Source: Isochrysis galbana (taxonomy: Eukaryota > Haptophyta > Isochrysidales > Isochrysidaceae). Taken from it: 32,500 nt of DNA. Location of the stretch: the NCBI GenBank assembly GCA_018136815.1, contig CM030945.1:1423299-1455798 (forward strand), written 5' to 3'. This document shows, in pieces, positions 1 to 8,670 of this stretch (positions within the stretch are counted from its first letter, which is position 1; the number at the start of each line of letters is the position of its first letter). Position numbers and translations under genes: made by a program. The notes below the pieces were generated by a model. The model saw only the letters and a program-made list of their open reading frames with translations. It was not told the DNA's origin and did not search any database.

Positions 1-509
1 AAAAGAAAGAGGTGCAGCGCAAGCGTGGTCTCGTCGTACGTGGTGACTCGAAGTATACGGCCAGGCGGCGCTCGAAACCCAAATTCTGATTGGTGTTCCG
101 GCACGACTCGCCACGGTGCAGTGAGAGGCTGCAAGGTGCGTTCGTTCGTGTATTTTGTGTGTGTGATTCATTTGCCTGGAAACTTGAAAGGTGAATTGAT
201 GGCCATCAACCATCAAGCCATTGGCGGGGCTCGCACTGTTGCAAAATGCCACATGGTGAACCGGCAAAACACACACAAAACCCGCGTGCTGGCGCGGATG
301 GCGATGTATGAAGCAGCTGCACGAGTGAAAACCATATAATATTCTTACTCTTACTGCACACGCGGCTCGGTACCCACGATGGACGATGGGTGTGAGCGGC
401 CACCGACCGCACCGATACCGATACCGCGATAGGTACCTCACACCTCACATACCTGCTCGCTATATAAGCTAATAAAACAACTGAGCGTTAGTACCACTAC
501 TCCGACTAG
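1..509. other. Intergenic, no gene recognised
   Basis: I see no protein with a recognisable family here. Short open frames exist on both strands but have no domain-like composition. A TATATAA-type AT-rich motif lies near 461-468, just before the inverted-repeat element that begins near 511, but no plausible coding start follows it. Confidence 0.5.
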
Positions 510-510
510 C

Positions 511-860
511 CCACAACTAACTTTATAGTTGGTCGCGATGGAGCGCGCCGGCGCGACTCCCCTCTCCCTCGGGTCTCCCGCCGAAGTCGGAGGTCGGCCC
601 CCATGTCCATGTCCATGTCCGCGTCAATTCCAAACATCAAGCATTCCAGCCATGCCATGTGGCACGTGCTGCCCGACATTGGCTTCTCCCGTTCTACCAA
701 TGAGCCCGTTCCGGTCTCCCCGGATGAATCGTGCGCCACGCTAGCCGCCGGTACGCCTTCGCGACTCGTTCCTCAAGAGGAAAACGAGCTTCGAGCTTCG
801 CTCCGACTCTCCCTACCCCTACCCCCTACCCCCTCGCATGGCGACCAATCATAAGACTAG
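511..860. mobile_element. MITE-like element with imperfect terminal inverted repeats
   Basis: The left end reads AACTAACTTTATAGTTGGTC (from 515). The right end, read on the opposite strand from about 860, gives ACTAGTCTTATGATTGGTCG. These are imperfect but clearly related inverted termini enclosing about 340 bp of GC-rich, non-coding DNA. Related termini occur at 2523-2560, 2840-2912, 22393-22430 and 26158-26195, so this is a dispersed family. No clean target-site duplication was identified and no transposase ORF is present, so the superfamily is unassigned. Confidence 0.5.
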
Positions 861-1416
861 TATATAGAAGTAATGCCTAAGCAATGCGCCAAGAAAAACC
901 AAACGCAACCGGTCGCTCGAAGGCGCAGGAGGGAGGCGGGAACAGACTTTCGGGGAGCGGTACACGCCGCCTAATAAAAAGAAACCCCGAGCCTCTAAGT
1001 ACAGCGTACAGCGTACAGCACAAGGGGAGATGCCGCATGCAGGAGGAGGGAGTAGGAAGGTGCGCAGGCGTGGCTGCGAAACAATAGTGCAGGGCCGCGT
1101 GGGTGGCGAGATTATTGAGACGTTTTTTACGATTGAATGCTCCGGGGCCAATGTAAGACTGTAGCTAATTAACACAGCATACCAGCATACGTGGATGGTA
1201 GCCAACGCCCGGATGCGACTGCCCTAGCTAGCGGAAAGAGAAGGTTGCAACCCATCTCTCGGTTCTAGTGAGATGACACGGAAAAGCACACAAAGGAATA
1301 CAACTTCACTGAGACGAGCAAGCCCCTGCTGGCATCTCCTTTGGAAAGTCGGGAGAGGATGTTCGGCAGGAGTAGGGCCTCGCGAAAGCAAGAGGATATC
1401 CAGCGTGGAATCAGCC

Positions 1417-1623
1417 TCATTGAATTGATCGGAGCATCTTGACCTGAGATGGTCGTGTTGGCACGTAGCCGAACGCCGTCTCAAGGCGCGCCTTGAAACC
1501 GAGCGAGGTGGTTGATCCGACGTTTGCAGGAGGCGGTTGCCACCGCCAAGTGGCAGAGAATTCGTTGTCAAAGGCAGAGACGGAGAGCGCGAGAAGGAGG
1601 AGGGAGAGGAGCTGGCGGAGCAT
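1417..1623 (-). CDS. Possible first exon encoding a signal peptide (orphan)
   Basis: This 68-codon minus-strand frame begins MLRQLLSLLLLALSVSAF, a textbook signal peptide: a positive residue, a Leu-rich core and an S-V-S-A cleavage site followed by Phe. An A|F junction of this kind marks the signal-to-transit-peptide boundary of plastid preproteins in algae with red secondary plastids. The following residues (DNEFSATWRWQPPPANVGS) look like a mature or transit region but match no family I know. The coding strand upstream has a purine tract (about 1765-1780) and then a CT-rich tract (about 1675-1720), the arrangement seen at several confident genes here. I could not find convincing downstream exons, so this may be exon 1 of a split gene, a short secreted protein or chance. 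Confidence 0.35.
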   Translation of the reverse strand: MLRQLLSLLLLALSVSAFDNEFSATWRWQPPPANVGSTTSLGFKARLETAFGYVPTRPSQVKMLRSIQ

Positions 1624-2188
1624 GGAGTCTATCTATCGCTCGAGGTCGGCTCGGCTGTGAAGAGAGCGAGACAACACCGACGGAGAGAGAGAGAGAAAGA
1701 GAGGGTGAGGTAGGGAGAGATCTGGCTGGCTGGGTGGCGAGCTCGAGGCGGAGAAGGCTGGTCCCCCGCCCCCTCTCCTCCCTAACGAAACCCTCTCTGG
1801 TCTGCTCTTGACGAAATGCCGCGGGGAGCCGCGGGGGGGTTTGGGGGGCGGGGGGGGGCGGGGCGGGGGGAAAGGGAACAAGAGTGCGGGCGTGGCGTCT
1901 GGGCCAATCAGCAATTAAAATTAAAAACACCCCCGCGGGTCGACGTGCCGCGAGATGGACGGAGCACCACGCACGCACACGAGCACCACGCACCACGGCG
2001 GCGTCTGCCCTCTGCCCTCCGTGGCGCCCTTCAGTGAGCGGACGGCCGAGTGCAGCGCCGCATGCTGAAAAAAGGGAGCTTAACAAACTAGCCGCTACTT
2101 GCACGGCGCGAGGCAGAGTGAGAGTGCTGATGCTACTCCTATCTACCCACTACCCAGCACCTCTGCACCTCTGCATGGAATCCTGAAT

Positions 2189-2240
2189 CCTGTATGGGAA
2201 ATACGTATTTACCATATTTGGCCAGAGGCCAAATACATAT
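2189..2240 (+). repeat. Solo terminus of the GGGAAATACG MITE family
   Basis: The sequence CCTGTATGGGAAATACG followed by an internal palindrome (ATTTGGCC AGA GGCCAAAT) matches the left end of the complete element at 3789-3998 with one or two changes. No matching right terminus was found nearby, so this is a truncated or decayed copy. Confidence 0.55.
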
Positions 2241-2522
2241 GAATGACGAATTGGGATGGCCCATCGGGCCTGAGGGCAATGAGGAGGGAGGCATGCCGGC
2301 GGTAGGCGCGGCGGAGGAGACGACTTCAGAGGTGCTGACGGGCTGAAGCCCATCAGCAGAGGAAGGCGGGCAGGCGGGCTTGGTGGCTTGGGCGAGGGCG
2401 AGGACGGCGGCGAGAGCGACATCGAGCGAGCGGCGAGAGGCGAGGGCGAGTGAGAGGAGGGCTGTGTTGGCAGGGGCTGGTGAGGGAAGGCTTCGGGAAG
2501 GAGGGGTTGTAGGGTATGAGTC

Positions 2523-2912
2523 GGGCTCGTGCCCCCCCATGGGCGAACTAAGTATAAACTTAAACTTCGTCCCCCCAATATTTTAGATATTAGTACTTAA
2601 AAAGCCCTGTTTGCTGTTTGACCGCCCTAGCCACGTAGCACGTAGCACGTAGCAAGTTGGTCCACACAGAACACATAACACATAACTGCGTCTAGGGTCT
2701 AGGGACGGGCCAGGATTTCGGAAATTTTTTTCGAAATTTGGGCTCATTTTCCGAGCGTCGATTTCGTTCGAAATTTCGCGAATTTTGGGCCGTCTAAGGG
2801 ACATGGACACAATACCAGGGGGGGGCTGGGGTCGATGGGCAATAAATATACTACTATGGGGGGGGGGTCAACTAAGTTTATACTTGGTTCACCCATGGCG
2901 GGGCACGAGCCC
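2523..2912. repeat. Inverted pair of dispersed-repeat ends
   Basis: The segment at 2523-2560 (GGGCTCGTGCCC followed by CCATGGGCGAACTAAGTATA) is repeated in inverted orientation at about 2865-2912, giving a roughly 40-50 bp imperfect inverted repeat. Both ends carry the CCATGG...GAAC-TAA-TATAA motif of the element family at 511-860. They may be the facing ends of two separate elements, because sequence to the right (2890-3140, minus sense) is homologous to 22150-22400. A smaller AT-rich inverted segment (GGGACGGGCC at 2703, GGGCCGTC at 2787) lies between the arms. Confidence 0.5.
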
Positions 2913-3140
2913 CCCCCTCTCTCCACTCCTCCCCTGTCATGGGGGAGGAACCACCCACTCTCTTGGCACGCCTGATGGCCTGCCAGGAGCACACTGACAT
3001 GCTGACCGATCCCTCTCCGCACAGGCATGCCTGAATCGCACGCCCTGGCCTGTCGCCTGTCGTGGCCAGCTTGTCGCTCTGACTCTGACCAACCCCCCTC
3101 CTCCCCCTGGGCCCCCCTGATCAGGACCCCCCAGCCAACT
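2890..3140 (-). repeat. Dispersed repeat, second copy at 22150-22400
   Basis: Read on the minus strand, this stretch matches 22150-22400 over several blocks, including GGGTCCTGATCAGG, GGTTGGTCAGAG, GCGACAAGCTGGCCA and GGGCGTGCGAT. It ends in the same CCATGG-containing terminus. Open frames through it are Pro/Gly/Arg-rich and carry no domain. It is probably a non-autonomous mobile element. Confidence 0.55.
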
Positions 3141-3780
3141 CCAGTCGACCGGCAGGGGCGCGAGAGCCAGCGAGGGAGAGGCAGGAGGGGCCAGGGCCAT
3201 GCCCCAGCCTCACCTCCCCCTTGAGCTGTGCTCCCAGGCCCCCTGTAGGCCTCCTGGGGACCTGAAGAGGGGCCGCAGGCGCGCGCCATGGCCAGAGCCG
3301 CAGGGAAGAGAGGAGGAAGAGGGAAGAGGGAGGGGAGGGGGGAGGGAGTGGCAGCTCTCTCCTCCGGCGTTTACGTGTCTTCTCGCCCCGTTTGGGTAAG
3401 TAGAGAAGACGGGGGCGCCAGAGCCAGGAGGGAAGGGCCGCGGGTAGAGCGCGTGAGCGCGCGTGACGGAGTGACGGAGTGACGGAGGGGGAGAGGGGGG
3501 GGGGCGAATCGCACCATTTCTTGGCGAAGATTTTCGTAGCGTCAGGTAGCGCCCCCGGGAGGTTTTTATTGGGCATCGCGCCACGGTCAAAAAATGCAGC
3601 CCAACCCTTACTAGTAGTTAAAAAGCCCCTGTTTGACCGCCCTAGAAATTTGGGCAGGTCTGAAACGCAACTCTGGCCTGTCCCTAACTGCGTCTCCTCT
3701 TTGGGCATCGAGGAGCCCCCCGCGCTCATAATTGGCGCCTGTGCTTGTCGCGGCAATCAGACGGGCGGTGGCGGCGGCGG
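3140..3780. other. Purine/pyrimidine-rich intergenic DNA, no gene recognised
   Basis: The stretch 3290-3500 is dominated by GGGA/GGAGA runs that create long but uninformative Arg/Gly or Pro/Ser frames. A block near 3612-3655 (AAAAAGCCCCTGTTTGACCG) resembles 2597-2631, showing that it too contains dispersed repeat sequence. I see no domain or splice structure. Confidence 0.4.
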
Positions 3781-3788
3781 GTTGCCGT

Positions 3789-3998
3789 CCTAGATGGGAA
3801 ATACGTATTCACCGTATTTGGCCAGAGGCCAAATACATATGTATTTGGCTGTATTTGAAGCGCGTCCTGGGTTGTAGGCCTCGAATGTATTTGAAATGTA
3901 TTTGGCCGGAGGCCAAATACAATTGTATTTGGCCGGAGGCCAAATTCATATGTATTTGGCTGTATTTGCAGGCCCCAGCACCGTATTTCCCATCTAGG
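3789..3998. mobile_element. Complete 210-bp MITE with 8-bp target-site duplication (hAT-like)
   Basis: Perfect 17-bp terminal inverted repeats bound the element: CCTAGATGGGAAATACG at 3789-3805 and its reverse complement at 3982-3998. They are flanked by an exact 8-bp direct repeat, GTTGCCGT, at 3781-3788 and 3999-4006. The interior is built from repeated palindromes (GTATTTGGCCGGAGGCCAAA and variants), so the single strand would fold extensively. It encodes no protein and must be mobilised in trans. An 8-bp duplication is typical of hAT transposases, although P and Merlin elements also make 8-bp duplications. Partial copies lie at 2189 and 15626. Confidence 0.85.
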
Positions 3999-4006
3999 GT
4001 TGCCGT

Positions 4007-4278
4007 GGATGGGCTACGGCCTCTCAGTACTAAGGTTATACCAACACAACAATAAGACTCTGACGCTGTATGAATATTGTAGTATGTTGATCTCCTCGTA
4101 ATCTGGCTTCGCGAGAGGGAGGGAGTGTGGGAGAGAGAGGTCGCGGGAGGGCAGCGCTCTGTCTCTGTCGGAGAAGGCGGGAAAGAGGAAAAGGGCCTAG
4201 GGGAGGTGGGGGGGGTAAGTGGGGTGTGGGGCGAAGGAGGGTTGGAGAAGGCGGGGAAAAAGAAGGACCAGGGGCTCG
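4007..4278 (+). promoter_or_regulatory. Purine-rich leader upstream of the lipocalin gene
   Basis: From about 4113 to 4275 the plus strand is almost entirely G and A (GAGAGGGAGG-, GGGAGGTGGGG-type runs). It lies immediately upstream of the chosen ATG at 4279. An in-frame ATG at 4219 would add 20 Arg/Gly/Lys-rich residues, but starting at 4279 places a hydrophobic leader at the N-terminus. I therefore treat 4113-4278 as 5' UTR or promoter. Confidence 0.45.
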
Positions 4279-6454
4279 ATGGCTGCCGTGTGGCTGCTCT
4301 GTGCGCTGCCCACGGCAGTGAGGCTGGGCGGACATGCGCAGCTCTGTGCGAGGCCGGCGCTGCGAACGCCTCTCACCGGCCCACTCCTCGCTCTCGAGAC
4401 CGACGAGCGACCGGAAGATTCACGCGAGAGTGACCTGCTGCCGCTCGGTGCCACTGCGGCCCTCGCTCTCTCCTTCGCGGTCCACGCGCCCGCCTTCGCG
4501 CAGTTCGCCTCACAGTGGGCGGCGATTAGCGCAGCTGGCGTCCAGGGAGAAGAGTTCTGGTCGGCATTCCGCTTCTGGGCCTTCTTCGCACTCGGGCATG
4601 CGCTAATCAAGCCAGCTGTTTGGATCGGCGAGGTGCTCCACTCATCGCCCGGCCCGCTGCTAGGCGTGCTTCCGATAAGCTTTCTCGGTGCAAACATCCT
4701 CGTGCTTGGGCTGTTTGCCACGCAGCCCAAATTTCGCAACGCCTTCTCCGTCCTGCTTGTTGCGCTCACCATCAACTTTGTTGGGAGCGGATTGGATGGT
4801 ACGGTCAACAATGCCGACTATAATCTGGCGCTCGACGACGGCGTGAAGGGCTGTCCGGCGTACGAGGAAGTCCGGCAGCCCAGCATGGACGGCTTTGACA
4901 TCACGAAATACGATGGGCGCTGGTGAGCACCGACGGCTGCGCACCCTTAGCTTTGCTGCTGCTGTGAGATGGCCCCAAGATGGAAGGGCGCCAATACCCT
5001 GAAACTTTTGAGCATCACACTTTCCCGATCACTTGACGCCATTAAAACCTTCCGCCGTCTTCGATTGACTTGCTGTGCCTCATGGCCAACTCAACATGCT
5101 CTCCATCTGCACCCAGGTACGAGCACGCCTTCCATGACTGGACCCAGTTCTCAGAGGTTTACGACACAACCTTCGACATCGAGCTCTCAGATGATGGAAC
5201 TCGGTGGCTAGATGACTTTGGGGTGTGAATCATCTACCTGAACGCTTGCATGCGCACAAGGAGCTGCTACGCATTTCCCACCCCTACGTGGGTATGGGAT
5301 GAGCTCCCATTGGCCGGCTTTGCCTCGCCTTCCCTATTGCTCCACCCGCTGGGTGGCAGCTCTTTCATACAAGGGCTTTGCTCACAAGCTGAGTCTTTAT
5401 GCACCCCCACTCCAGGTGCGTGGTCCATCCCCGAAGGCAGCACCTGTCTCCTGGGACAAGTCGCCTGTCGCCAATGGAGCGCACTACTTCCTTACCGCAA
5501 AGTATGATAGGAGTAACCCGGGCGTGGTGCAAGAGTAAGTCAAGCACGTCCTTGCGTGTTGATACTGCGTAATGGGGCCGCATGCAGCGGCGCACACGAA
5601 CATGGCCCCTCGACATTGACGCGTGGAAGTCTCTAATGCCGGAATTGTAGGTCTGGATTTGGGGCCACTTTTCCGAACTATATCATCGATGTGCAAAAGG
5701 GACCGAACGGCGAGTACACGGAAGCGCTGCAATTCCAGTGCGTTGTGCTCTTCCGTATTGCAATACCCTAAGACCTAGATCCGCAGACCTCATCAAGAAT
5801 TGTTGGCCTCTCCGCTTCGGCGGTGCCATCCCTTTGGCCCCTGAAGTTATCCCGCCCGAGGCGTCTCCCTGCCGGCTCTACTCCACGCGGTCTCCACATG
5901 ATGGCGGGGCCCATACTAGAGCAACGAATGTCGCCAGCGTCGGGGGATCGAGCTGCTTTTGCATCCACCTCACCTTCTCTCACCTTTGCCGCTGGTTTTG
6001 TTAGGTGCTTTCAGCGTGGAGGTGTGCGAATATTTGAGGGTATCAACTACCTAACTCGCTCGCCTACGCAGACTCCCGAGGGCCTCGCCGCCATGCACGC
6101 ACGTGCAGCCAAGGCGGGGATTGCTCCATATGGTGCCAACCCAGAGCAAACGCATGTGGTCGAATTCACGATGGACCGCGAAGCTGTTTTCGACAATGAC
6201 TGGCAGAGGTGAGGCGCCGAATGGACACATTTAGTTTTCATGAGCAATACTTCAGAGACCATTCTTTGAGCGAGCCCCAACGGGGCACGAGGGCCGGCCA
6301 GTGCGCCCGTGTAGGCAGCCACCGAAGTGCGAGGCTGAGTACACTCACCCACTGACCTGCCTGGTATCGCAGGCTGTGGAAAGCCATCGGCGTGGACAAG
6401 TTGCTTTCCCTTTTGGAGACGAGCACACACACACAATTCGAGAGGGGCGAGTGA
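4279..6454 (+). CDS. Plastid-type membrane protein fused to a lipocalin domain (6 exons)
   Basis: Proposed exons are 4279-4922, 5117-5222, 5416-5534, 5651-5737, 6005-6208 and 6373-6454. They sum to 1242 nt (413 aa plus stop) with every junction in frame. Donors are GTGAGC, GTGTGA, GTAAGT, GTGCGT and GTGAGG, and all acceptors are AG. The N-terminus (MAAVWLLCALPTAVRLGG) looks like a signal peptide followed by an Arg/Ala/Pro-rich transit-like stretch. Residues ~55-190 contain three or four hydrophobic segments. From about residue 207 a lipocalin fold begins: KYDGRWYEHAF carries the G-x-W signature (G213, W215), and the far strand and helix read INYLTRSPTQTPEGL (about 332-346) with the conserved Arg of the lipocalin SCR3 region (R337). 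Bacterial Blc and plant chloroplast lipocalins have the same ending. Lipocalins bind small hydrophobic ligands; membrane tethering in the plastid is inferred. I do not recognise the membrane domain. Confidence 0.8.
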
Positions 6455-6629
6455 GCCGGGCGACATCGCGTCATTTGATGTTGCCTCCGATTGGTTTGCG
6501 CGCCAAGGTCTGCGCATATGCATCATCATCGAAGGCGTACCTTGCGGCAAGTGCTTGTGTCCACTCGCTCCTGTCTAAAAAAGAATACTTGAAGGTGACC
6601 ACTCGCTCGCTATTGTCTATGATTTGATA

Positions 6630-7158
6630 CAAGTCCGCGATTTAAATACAATTCGACCCCGGCCCCCGATTCTCGTAAACAGGGGGTAAAAATGCGACCC
6701 CCCAAGCGAAGCCCGTAAAACAACACCAAACCGTGCTGAGAACCTCGACCCCGACCCCTCCCGAACCAAAACAAAGGATGTAATCTCAAAGACAAAGATG
6801 AACCCCCCCACCCCCCCCCAACGGGTCAAATATTCTCGCAAAAGTCGATAAAAACCAGCATAGCATGTGTTGTGTCCCCCCATTCCCCTCTCTCTAGCTC
6901 TTCTCTCTGCTCTCTTTTTCCTCTCTCTCTCGCGCGCGCTCTCCTCTCTCTCTCCCCGCTTGCCGCTTTAAAGCGCTCCTCAATCTGCGAACCAAAATGC
7001 TTCGCCCATACCAGATAACCCCCCCCCCCCCCCGACACCACCTAGCCACCCCCCCAAAAAGCCGACCCCCCCCCCCCCCCCAACCAACCAAAAACGACAC
7101 CCTAAAGTCGACCAAAAACCGCCCCCCCCCCCCGAATTTTATTTAAATCGCGGACTTG
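6630..7158. mobile_element. TA-flanked TIR element (Tc1/mariner-like MITE)
   Basis: The left terminus TACAAGTCCGCGATTTAAAT begins at 6628, and its inverted partner ends at 7160. The two 28-bp arms differ at one position. Taking the outer TA as a duplicated target gives a 529-bp element, consistent with Tc1/mariner-type insertion, although TA could also be part of the repeat. The interior contains several runs of ten or more C and CT-rich tracts. Its open frames are low complexity and no DDE/D transposase motif is visible. A second element with TACAAGT termini lies at 17560-17857. Confidence 0.7.
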
Positions 7159-7374
7159 TAGTATGCTTGTTGGCGAAGCGTTACAAAATGCATGAGGTAC
7201 TCTACTCTTGGGATGCGGTCAACCTACACACTATAACTATATATAGGTCTCATCTACACCTACACGAAGGCAGCACAGCACAACGCACAACAACCCTTAA
7301 ACATCCCGCGAAAGGCTTTTGATAAAAACCCTTTGAAGATTCATTCAGGGCTAACACCGATTGCTAGACTGGCC

Positions 7375-7640
7375 CCCTAGCTCTGCCTCTGTTGTATTTA
7401 GTCTTACGCTGCTGCGCTCTTGGTAAAGCCGCACATAGTACCGGCGGAGTTCTTTGCGTATCTCGTATCTGCGTCCTCTGCTGTGGTAGGTAGGGCGAGT
7501 GTCGTCCCTCGTGGCGTTCCAGTCCCCGGTGACGAAGACTTCGGGTATCGCCCTATTGGACGCGTTCGAGAGCCTTAATTAACCTTAAACTTCTTGAAAA
7601 ATTCTTCAGTCATCCCTTCCTCGTTTAAGGTTAATTAAGG
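7375..7640 (-). pseudogene. Non-LTR retrotransposon (LINE) remnant, region before reverse transcriptase
   Basis: On the minus strand, roughly 7572 down to 7390 encodes AIPEVFVTGDWNATRDD ... EIRKELRRYYVRLYQERSS. This aligns closely with AIPELYITKDWNVPDEA ... EIRRELWKYYVWLYQERAN from the LINE at 31284-32500. In LINE ORF2 this segment lies between the endonuclease and the reverse transcriptase fingers. The preceding FF-KKF motif (about 7590-7605) is interrupted by an 18-bp inverted repeat that introduces a stop. No catalytic motif remains, so this is a dead fragment. Confidence 0.75.
7573..7640. repeat. Perfect 18-bp inverted repeat (hairpin) within LINE remnant
   Basis: CCTTAATTAACCTTAAAC at 7573-7590 is perfectly complementary to 7623-7640. 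The 32-nt loop still encodes the LINE-derived EEFFKK segment in minus sense. The arms are much more AT-rich than their surroundings. Confidence 0.8.
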
Positions 7641-8214
7641 CGTCGACGTCGAAGCAAGCTCGCCCGCTCGCCCTGTTTGATGCTGGTGGGCAGGAATACA
7701 ACAAAATAGCGCGTAGGAGTACCTGTGTATTTTAACGTTACAATAGCGACTTTGATGTCTATTTTATGACACCCCATTGTCCATTGTGTATTATTTAGCG
7801 GGCTAGTTGCGCATACTTGTGAAGGTAGCGGCAGTCGGCGCCTAGGGCGCAGATATCCGCCCTTGGGGTGTTTTCCGGGCTGTCCGGCACTGGCGCGTGG
7901 AAACGCGCATACGATCGAGCATTCGCCGTTCGTCCAAGCGCCCGGGTATTCGTGCGAGCGGTTGCATGCCTTGCCTTTGATGTTCATGGGGCACTTCCCT
8001 TGGGGGAAGCACTTGCAGAGTATATGGGGTGTTCGTTCGGGTTCATGTTCATGGCCTCTTGAATGGGCATCTTGGGCGGCGCCGTGCGTTTGCGTGGCTC
8101 GCGCTCGAGTCGCGCGGACTTTTCTTCTTCGCATATGCAGACGCGTAGATGGGGGTGGAACGCTTGGGCGTACCCTTTATTGTATCCCTTGCAGCCCTTC
8201 GGCCCGGCGTGAAT
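7641..8214 (-). pseudogene. Degenerate retroelement ORF with Cys/His zinc-knuckle-like motif
   Basis: One minus-strand frame encodes a Cys/His cluster, CKCFPQGKCPMNIKGKACNR followed by SH (about 8011 down to 7945), then GECSIVCAFPRASAGQPGK. The upstream part in another frame reads GCKGYNKGYAQAFHPHLR ... CICEEEKSARLEREPRKR, so a frameshift lies near 8010-8030. Cys/His clusters of this sort occur in nucleic-acid-binding ORF1-type or gag-like proteins of retroelements. Its position directly upstream of the LINE fragment at 7375-7640 suggests an ORF1-type origin with the endonuclease region deleted. The frame is interrupted upstream by the element at 8215-8662 and resumes at 8671-8700. Confidence 0.5.
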
Positions 8215-8662
8215 TAGGGCCTGGTAAAGGTTTTGTGCCCGAACCCCCAAAGTTTTGTGCAAAAGTTTTGCAAAAGTTTTGCGGCAAAAAGTGTCAAAAA
8301 TGCACGCGTCACGCGTCCCCCTCAAGGTATTTTTAGCAACTATTAGTAAACTGATAGGGTCATGGAGCGCGCGCCGCCTCCGCCTCCCTCTTCCTCCCCC
8401 GCTGCCGCGGCCCTCGCGCCCTCGCGGCGCTGGACAAAGTACTGATGGAGACACCGCTGTCGCCGAGGCGACCGCGCCAAGACAAGACGACCCAGTACTG
8501 CTACATACTACATACTGGTCTTCCCGACATTAAATGTTTCGGGATGTTTTGCGTATGTTTCGCGTTCGCGCCATTTACCCCCCGATGTTTCGCGAAAGTT
8601 TTTTCCCGCCGAAACCCCCCAAAGTTTCGTAAAAAGTTTCGCGAAACCCTTACCAGGCCCTA
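8215..8662. mobile_element. hAT-like MITE (448 bp) with perfect 8-bp target-site duplication
   Basis: The left terminus TAGGGCCTGGTAAAGGTTTTG starts at 8215. The right end, read inward on the opposite strand from 8662, is TAGGGCCTGGTAAGGGTTTC. The first 13 bases are identical and 19 of 21 match. Exact 8-bp direct repeats GCGTGAAT flank the element (8207-8214 and 8663-8670). TAGGG termini plus an 8-bp duplication are characteristic of hAT elements. The interior carries AAAGTTTTGC/AAAGTTTCGC repeats and no transposase. The host DNA is retroelement coding sequence, and the frame reads through when one duplication copy and the element are mentally removed. A solo terminus occurs at 16037. Confidence 0.87.
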
Positions 8663-8670
8663 GCGTGAAT

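Noticed and set aside
2744..3756. Overlapping 181- and 211-codon minus-strand frames
   Set aside because: The sequence is dominated by Pro/Gly/Arg from G- and C-runs, and part is a dispersed repeat shared with 22.2 kb.
6042..6070. A possible 30-nt mini-intron inside lipocalin exon 5 (GTATCAAC to CGCAG)
   Set aside because: The frame is open and the residues it would remove (INYLTRSPTQ) are the conserved lipocalin ending.
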